This document shows, one piece after another, positions 57,391-64,000 of a DNA stretch of 64,000 nt. The position numbers were made by a program, and so were the translations under genes. Each line of letters begins with the position of its first letter. The first letter of the stretch is position 1. This stretch comes from Terrabacter aerolatus. Lineage in GTDB: Bacteria; Actinomycetota; Actinomycetes; Actinomycetales; Dermatophilaceae. Location: positions 1 to 64,000 of the forward strand of contig NZ_BJYX01000020.1 in assembly GCF_007991735.1 (NCBI RefSeq), written 5' to 3'. Under the pieces are notes generated by a model. That model did not search any database, was not told the origin of the DNA, and saw nothing but the letters and a program-made list of their open reading frames with translations.

Positions 57391-59163
<1,773 letters not shown>

Positions 59164-59174
59164 CACGGGCTTCG

Positions 59175-59180
59175 AGTCTA
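59175..59180 (-). promoter_or_regulatory. Candidate leaderless -10 box for pyrG, overlapping a stop codon
   Basis: TAGACT, eight bases before the first pyrG GTG. Its TAG is the stop codon of the glycosyltransferase gene. Confidence 0.45.
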
Positions 59181-60320
59181 CGTCATCCCCGAGGTGTCCG
59201 CGGCGTAGCGGTCCACCCATCGGCGCGTCTCGTCGTCGGGGGTGGCCCAGGTCGCTGCCACGGCGCGCGCAGCGGCCCCTCGCCTCGCACGGGTCTCCGC
59301 CTCGAGCAGGAGGTGGTCGACCTCCTCGGCAACCGCCGACGGGTCACCCACGGCCACAAGCGAACCCGCACCGTCGACGAGCTCCGGCAGTCCACCTGTG
59401 CTGGTGACCACGACGGGAAGACCAGCTGCCATCGCCTCCTGGACGACGAGCGCGCGGGCCTCCCAGCGGCTCGTGAGGACGAACACCTCGGCAGCACGGA
59501 GCCACGTGGTCACGTCGGTGCGCGCACCGACGAACCGGACCACCGGGCCGCTCCCGTCGAGCCGGCGTATGCCGCGTGCCTCGTCCTCGAGGCGGGCGCG
59601 CAGCCGCTCGTCACCGTCTCCGACGACGACCCACGTGGCGGGGACCCTCGAGCTGCGTGCGGCCGCGAGCAGGGTCGGCAGGTCCTTCTGCGGTGCGATG
59701 CGAGAGACGGTGAGCACGAGCGGTCGGTCGGTGGCGATCCCGGCACCGGCGAGGAGCGCGTCGCGGTCCGGGGCGCCGAGACGGTCGGAGACCAGGAGGT
59801 CGGCGACGGCGGCCGACGGCACGAAGGCCGGCTCGACGCGGCGCGCCCCGAGCGCGCGGGCGAGGTCGACGAGGTCGGCGCTCGCCCCGGTCACGAGATC
59901 GGCGCGCCGGATGGCCCAGCCGATCAGGGAGCGGGCGACCGAGGCGCGGGCCCGGCCCGGGGCCGACGGGGGCGCGGGCGGCAGGTCGTTGTGGAGCGAC
60001 ACGACGAGGCGGGGCCGCGGGCGGGCACGAGCCACGGCGACGGCCGCCACGACGGCCGCCTGGTGGCCGTGGGCGTGCACGACGGCGACGGTCCCGGCGA
60101 GGCGCATGACCCGGTGCCAGTCCACGAGACCGCGTGGTGCCCGTCGGCCGGGGTGGACCGGCCACAGCCGGTGCGCGTCCGCCCAGCCGAACGTCCGGGC
60201 CGTCGAGTCGGCCGTGACGATCTGGACCTCGTGGCCCAGGCCTCGCAGACCGGCCACGAGCGTGTCGACGTGACCGCCCACGCCTCCCGCCGACCGGCCG
60301 AGCACCATGAGCACCCTCAT
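59178..60320 (-). CDS. GT4-family glycosyltransferase
   Basis: A 380-aa GT-B enzyme. N-terminal domain [20 protein letters not shown] binds the acceptor; the C-terminal donor domain has [33 protein letters not shown] and the catalytic E-x7-E region [20 protein letters not shown]. Retaining sugar transfer from a nucleotide sugar; acceptor unknown. It overlaps the MurJ-like gene by four bases, which ties it to the same pathway. Confidence 0.9.
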   Translation of the reverse strand: MRVLMVLGRSAGGVGGHVDTLVAGLRGLGHEVQIVTADSTARTFGWADAHRLWPVHPGRRAPRGLVDWHRVMRLAGTVAVVHAHGHQAAVVAAVAVARARPRPRLVVSLHNDLPPAPPSAPGRARASVARSLIGWAIRRADLVTGASADLVDLARALGARRVEPAFVPSAAVADLLVSDRLGAPDRDALLAGAGIATDRPLVLTVSRIAPQKDLPTLLAAARSSRVPATWVVVGDGDERLRARLEDEARGIRRLDGSGPVVRFVGARTDVTTWLRAAEVFVLTSRWEARALVVQEAMAAGLPVVVTSTGGLPELVDGAGSLVAVGDPSAVAEEVDHLLLEAETRARRGAAARAVAATWATPDDETRRWVDRYAADTSGMT

Positions 60321-62032
60321 GCGACCGCGTCCGCCGTGTCGGGGTCACGTCGCCGACGCCGGACCCGCGCCAGGACCGAGGGGTCGATCGCGACGGTCAG
60401 TCCCACCATGACGAGCAGGGCCACGACGCCGACACCGAGCCCGACGGCCACGCTCGAGCCCGCAGACTGCCCGACACCGTGGATCGAGAGCCACGAGGCC
60501 AGCCCACGCCCGGCGATCGCACCGGCGACGGACCCGACGAGCGCAGCCAGAAGGGGTCTCGCCGGGAGGGAGAGCGCGTGCCATCCCCAGGTCCTGCCCA
60601 CGAGCGCGACGAGGAGCGCTGCGCCCGCGGCGAGCCCGAGGCTGGAACCGCCGGCCAGCGCCCGCAGGGTGGCCGGGCCGCCGGCCCCCGAGGTGTCCAG
60701 TGCGACGAGCGGCAGGACGACCGTGCCGAGCCAGCCCGCCGCGGCGAGGCCACCGGCCACGAGCGGCGACCCCCGGACGTAGGACGCCCGCGACAGCAGC
60801 CCGATGACGCCGAGGGCGACGACGGAGGGGGCGAAGAGCGTCACCGCATCGCCCATGGTGGCCAGCGTCTCGAGCGAGGCATCGGAGTCGGCGCCTGCGT
60901 CGAGCGCGCTGAAGAAGACCCCCACCGGGATCGCGACCGCGACGAGGGTCGCGGCACCGAGCAGCGTCACGACGAGTGTCGCGAGCCAGGCCCGGCGCAG
61001 GGTGGCGGCGGCGAGGTCCTCGCCCGCCTCCTGCCCGGGGCGAGCGGATGGGTCTGCGACGGCGCCGTCACCCGCAGCGTGCGCGCCGGCCAGCGACGGG
61101 AACGCGGCCGTGGCGAGCGGCACGGCCAGGACGGCATACGGGAGCAGGGTGACCGCCTGCGCATACGTGTAGACGTTGAGCGTTCCCGCTCCCCCGCGGT
61201 CGTTGGCGAGGCGGATGACGACGAGGGTCGCCACCTGCTGCCCGGCGACGGCGACGAGACCCGAGGCGGCGAGCAGGCGCACGCGGCCGCCGACACCGTC
61301 GGGGAAGTGGAGGCGCGGACGCAGCCGCACGCCGGCTCGGCGCACCGGCACGACGAGCGGCAGCGCGAGGGCCACCACCCCGAGCGTCGTGCCGACCCCG
61401 AGCACGACGAGCGCCGAGTGGGGCACCGCGTCGATCTCTGCCGCCGGGTGGAGGGCCAGGCTGCGGTAGGCGAGGTAGGTCGCGATGACGACGATGCTCG
61501 AGAGCAGCGGCGCCAGGGCGGCACCGACGAACCGGTGGTGCGCCTGGAGCACTCCGGCCATGACGATGGCGATGCCGTAGAGCGGGATCTGGATGGCGAA
61601 GATCCTCAGCAGCTCGGCCCCGAGGGCGACCTCGCCGGCGCACCCGGTGCCGAGCAGGGCGCCGGCGATCGGGCGTGCCGCGAGGGCGACGAGGAGGCCT
61701 AGGGGCACGAGGACGGCCGCCGCCCAGGTGAGCAGCGCCGAGGCCGTGCCGTCGGCGTGGTCTCGGTCGCCCCGGGCCAGGGCGCCCGCGACGAGGGGCA
61801 CGGCCACGGCCGCGAGCACTCCTCCGGCGGCGATCTCGAAGAGGACGTTGGGCACGGCGTTGACCGACTGGTAGACGCTCCCGACGCACGTCGCCCCGAC
61901 GGAGTGCGAGAAGACGAACCAGCGCCCGAAACCGACGACGCGCGCGACGAGGGTGATGACGGCGATGGTGCCGGCGGCGGCGAACAGGCCCCGGCGTGAG
62001 AGCGACGGCCTCGTCGGTCCGGGCGCGGTCAC
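60317..62032 (-). CDS. MurJ-like MOP-superfamily flippase (divergent paralogue)
   Basis: A 571-aa protein with 13-14 helices related to lipid II flippase MurJ. The N-terminus VARVVGFGRWFVFSHSVG matches the conserved RxxGFxR, and SVNAVPNVLFEIAAGGVLAA matches the following helix. Aligned with E. coli MurJ, however, the essential Asp39 is Ser, Arg52 is Phe and the AEG Glu is Gly. It may therefore flip another polyprenyl-linked saccharide. GTG 62032 overlaps the stop of the MraY/WecA-like gene. Confidence 0.82.
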   Translation of the reverse strand: MTAPGPTRPSLSRRGLFAAAGTIAVITLVARVVGFGRWFVFSHSVGATCVGSVYQSVNAVPNVLFEIAAGGVLAAVAVPLVAGALARGDRDHADGTASALLTWAAAVLVPLGLLVALAARPIAGALLGTGCAGEVALGAELLRIFAIQIPLYGIAIVMAGVLQAHHRFVGAALAPLLSSIVVIATYLAYRSLALHPAAEIDAVPHSALVVLGVGTTLGVVALALPLVVPVRRAGVRLRPRLHFPDGVGGRVRLLAASGLVAVAGQQVATLVVIRLANDRGGAGTLNVYTYAQAVTLLPYAVLAVPLATAAFPSLAGAHAAGDGAVADPSARPGQEAGEDLAAATLRRAWLATLVVTLLGAATLVAVAIPVGVFFSALDAGADSDASLETLATMGDAVTLFAPSVVALGVIGLLSRASYVRGSPLVAGGLAAAGWLGTVVLPLVALDTSGAGGPATLRALAGGSSLGLAAGAALLVALVGRTWGWHALSLPARPLLAALVGSVAGAIAGRGLASWLSIHGVGQSAGSSVAVGLGVGVVALLVMVGLTVAIDPSVLARVRRRRRDPDTADAVA

Positions 62033-62973
62033 CGGCGCCCCCGACCCCACTCGTCGAGGCGGCGCAGCACCGGGTGGGCCTCGATCACCCGCGTGAAGCT
62101 GACCCGTTCCGAGGCCAGGGTGAGGGCGGCAAGCCCCGTCAGGATGGCAGTCCGTCCGGTGAGGCCCGTGCGCTCGACGAGGGCGAGGCCGAGCAGGGCC
62201 CCGGCGGCGTTGGCGCCGGTGTCCCCGAGCATGGCCGTCGCGGCGAGGTCGTCCCGGACCACCCCGACCGAGGACCCGACGGCGGCCGCCGCTGCGCCGC
62301 TGCCGACCATCGGGAGACCGACGGCGACGGCGACCTTGAGCGCTCGGCCGGGCCGGAGGTCGAAGAGGTTGACGGCGTTGGCCGCTCCGGCGACCACGGC
62401 ACCGCCGACGATCGTGGACAGCACGTTGCGCGCTCGGGAGCGCGCGGTGCCCCGTGGGCGCGCTCCGGGCCGGGAGTCGAGCAGGGCCGCGCCGACGACG
62501 CCGGTGACGCCGAGGCCGACGACCTTCACGGCGCCGGTCGTGACGTCGCCCCTGGCCAGGGCCCGCAGGTGGCCCTTGAGCCCCTTGTCGGCCGCGCCCC
62601 CGGCGAGGTCGTCGAGGGCGCCGAGAGCCCCGGAGGCGAGCGCCACGACGACGGTGGCCCGGGCGGTACCTCGACCCCTGCGGCGGCCACCGCGGGTCGC
62701 GCCGGCACCGCGCGGGCCGGCAGCGACGGGGGCAACGGTCAGGGCATCGGCGACGACCCCGGCGAGGACCCCGGCGAGGACCCCCGCGACCGCGCCGGCG
62801 ACCCAGGCCGGCCCCTCGAGGAGCGTCACGTCGGCCCCGGCGTGGTTGGTGCGCGCCCACGGCGCCCGGGCTGCCGGCGGCAGGCGACGACCGGCCCGGA
62901 GCAGCGCCCACGACGTGACCGCTGACCCGGCGAGGGGCGCGAGCGTGCCTGCGACTCGACGGCTCGAGGTCAC
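62029..62973 (-). CDS. MraY/WecA-family polyprenyl-phosphate sugar-1-phosphate transferase-like protein
   Basis: A 314-aa multi-helix membrane protein. Family motifs: the Asp-Asp pair in GALGALDDLAGG, then KGLKGHLRALARGD, the NAVNLFDLRPGRALK version of NAxNxxDGxDGLA, and GDTGANAAG. The MraY C-terminal HHH motif is absent, so it is closer to WecA-like enzymes that load GlcNAc-P or similar on undecaprenyl phosphate. GTG 62973 overlaps the steB stop (GTGA). Confidence 0.75.
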   Translation of the reverse strand: MTSSRRVAGTLAPLAGSAVTSWALLRAGRRLPPAARAPWARTNHAGADVTLLEGPAWVAGAVAGVLAGVLAGVVADALTVAPVAAGPRGAGATRGGRRRGRGTARATVVVALASGALGALDDLAGGAADKGLKGHLRALARGDVTTGAVKVVGLGVTGVVGAALLDSRPGARPRGTARSRARNVLSTIVGGAVVAGAANAVNLFDLRPGRALKVAVAVGLPMVGSGAAAAAVGSSVGVVRDDLAATAMLGDTGANAAGALLGLALVERTGLTGRTAILTGLAALTLASERVSFTRVIEAHPVLRRLDEWGRGRR

Positions 62974-63932
62974 GGAAGCACCCTCGGGACCTTGTCGGTG
63001 GCGCCCGCGGACACGCCGTAGTGCCCGACCTTCTCGTCGAGGGCGTTCTCGATCGCGAGCACGACGGTCGCCGGGCCGTCGCCGGCCCTGGCGTGGTCGA
63101 CCGTGGAGACCAGCTGAGCCGTCTCGGACTTCTCGCGCACCGCCTGCACGGCGTTGGAGGTCACGGCTTGTCCGGCCGCCACGACGGTCTCGCCGCCGGC
63201 GACGACGGTCGCGCGGGAGGCGCCAGCCAGGGCCATGACGAGTGCGCGCACGACATCGGACCGGGCCGAGACCACGGCGTCGGACCCGGCGTAGTCGCCG
63301 GACACGACGAGGGCGAGGTCCGACGGCGCGAGGTCGGCGGTGGTGCTGTCCAGCAGGTTGGCGTCGACGAGCACCTTGAGCGCGGCGGAGCGCTGCGCCT
63401 GCGTGCCGGTCGCGCCCGAGGCGCTCGTCGAGCTCGTCGAGACGGTCAGGTAGCTGAGGACCTGGATGAGCAAGGGGTCCCCGGTGGCGGTCGAGCCGAG
63501 GCCGAGCGCGGTCGCGGCCGCATGGGCCGCCGTGGCCCGGTCGGCCGCCTGGCTCGGGTCGAACCAGTCCTGGCTCAGCGTGACGGTCCCCGTCAGGGCG
63601 GCACCGCTCTGCGGCACGACGGCCTCGAGGTTGCTCACCATGGTGCCGTCGGCCGACGGCATGACGACGACGACGGCGCGGTGGCCGGTCAGGCGTCCGT
63701 GGACCACGCGCGGCTGGACGGCGGCGGCGTACTCGTCGGAGGCGTCGACGAGCTTGCCGCTGACCGTCAGCTTGTCGTTGAGCGCCTGCTTCTCGGTGCG
63801 CAGGGCCGCGACCTGGTCGCCGAGCTGGTCCCCGAGGTTGGCCTGCAACGGCCCGGCCCCGAGCACGATGCCCACCGCGAGCGCGAGGAACACCGAGATG
63901 ATCGAGACGAGGTGGTAGCGGAAGTCGATCAC
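62970..63932 (-). CDS. steB: SteB/MctB-family membrane protein
   Basis: A 320-aa protein with one N-terminal helix (YHLVSIISVFLALAVGIVLG) starting from VIDFR, a short coiled coil (LGDQVAALRTEKQALNDKL) and a large extracellular part. It matches the copper transporter MctB/DUF3186 family (mycobacterial Rv1698). The corynebacterial homologue SteB works with SteA in cell separation and control of RipA. GTG 63932 overlaps the upstream steA stop. Confidence 0.88.
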   Translation of the reverse strand: MIDFRYHLVSIISVFLALAVGIVLGAGPLQANLGDQLGDQVAALRTEKQALNDKLTVSGKLVDASDEYAAAVQPRVVHGRLTGHRAVVVVMPSADGTMVSNLEAVVPQSGAALTGTVTLSQDWFDPSQAADRATAAHAAATALGLGSTATGDPLLIQVLSYLTVSTSSTSASGATGTQAQRSAALKVLVDANLLDSTTADLAPSDLALVVSGDYAGSDAVVSARSDVVRALVMALAGASRATVVAGGETVVAAGQAVTSNAVQAVREKSETAQLVSTVDHARAGDGPATVVLAIENALDEKVGHYGVSAGATDKVPRVLP

Positions 63933-64000
63933 GTGAAGATCCCAACGACGGCGGTCCAGATGTCGTCCCACCGGGCGGCGAGGACCTGTAGCCATGCCTT
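63929..64000 (-). CDS. steA: SteA C-terminus, cut by window edge
   Basis: Last 23 codons only: WLQVLAARWDDIWTAVVGIF. Identified by position directly before steB with a GTGA overlap, as in Mycobacterium (Rv1697-Rv1698) and Corynebacterium. The sequence alone would not identify it. Confidence 0.6.
   Translation of the reverse strand, partial: KAWLQVLAARWDDIWTAVVGIFT

Overview
The window is very GC-rich actinobacterial chromosome, about 70% or more GC by eye. It has many GTG and TTG starts, four-base stop/start overlaps and several leaderless-looking promoters. Gene order in three long blocks matches the conserved actinobacterial core order known from Mycobacterium and relatives. Protein content and style suggest a Micrococcales member, possibly Intrasporangiaceae; the family is a guess. 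Nearly everything from 1 to 43 kb is on the minus strand, so it reads right to left. No rRNA, tRNA, CRISPR array, transposase or phage gene was seen.

Layout. (1) 1-6.6 kb: the end of fmt, then def, an ArsR/MFS efflux pair, a saccharopine-dehydrogenase-like oxidoreductase and a motor-less actinobacterial PriA. (2) 6.6-11.1 kb: metK, coaBC, rpoZ, gmk, mihF and a small lipoprotein. (3) 11.1-21.4 kb: one pyrimidine operon, pyrR-pyrB-pyrC-carA-carB-pyrK-pyrD-pyrF. It makes UMP from glutamine and bicarbonate, uses a class 1B (PyrDK) dihydroorotate dehydrogenase, and is preceded by a clear PyrR RNA-binding hairpin at the ribosome binding site. (4) 21.7-34.8 kb: alaS-ruvX-mltG-aroE-prepilin peptidase-aroC-aroK-aroB-aroQ, a hypothetical gene, efp and nusB. 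A HelD/HelR-type RNA polymerase ATPase gene is inserted on the opposite strand, behind a 67-nt palindrome. (5) 35.2-41.3 kb: a five-gene oligopeptide ABC importer with hairpins around the binding-protein gene. (6) 41.6-57 kb: a mixed region holding rarA, an MMPL exporter with a GNAT, an AraC/VOC pair next to a secreted PNGase A-like amidase, aspS, an acyltransferase, a divergent TetR/DHA2 efflux pair with three operators, LysR/EamA, and a YchJ protein. (7) 57-64 kb: a nudix hydrolase, pyrG, a GT4 glycosyltransferase, a divergent MurJ-like flippase, a MraY/WecA-like phosphosugar transferase, steB/mctB and the end of steA.

Most unusual items. The cell-envelope cluster at 59-64 kb places a polyprenyl-phosphate sugar transferase beside a MurJ paralogue that lacks key charged residues and a glycosyltransferase, which suggests an uncharacterised lipid-linked glycan route. 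Two related long palindromes occur at 3.1 and 22.9 kb. A mobile-looking repeat forms the C-terminus of carA. In several places the stop codon of one gene doubles as the start of the -10 box of the next gene.
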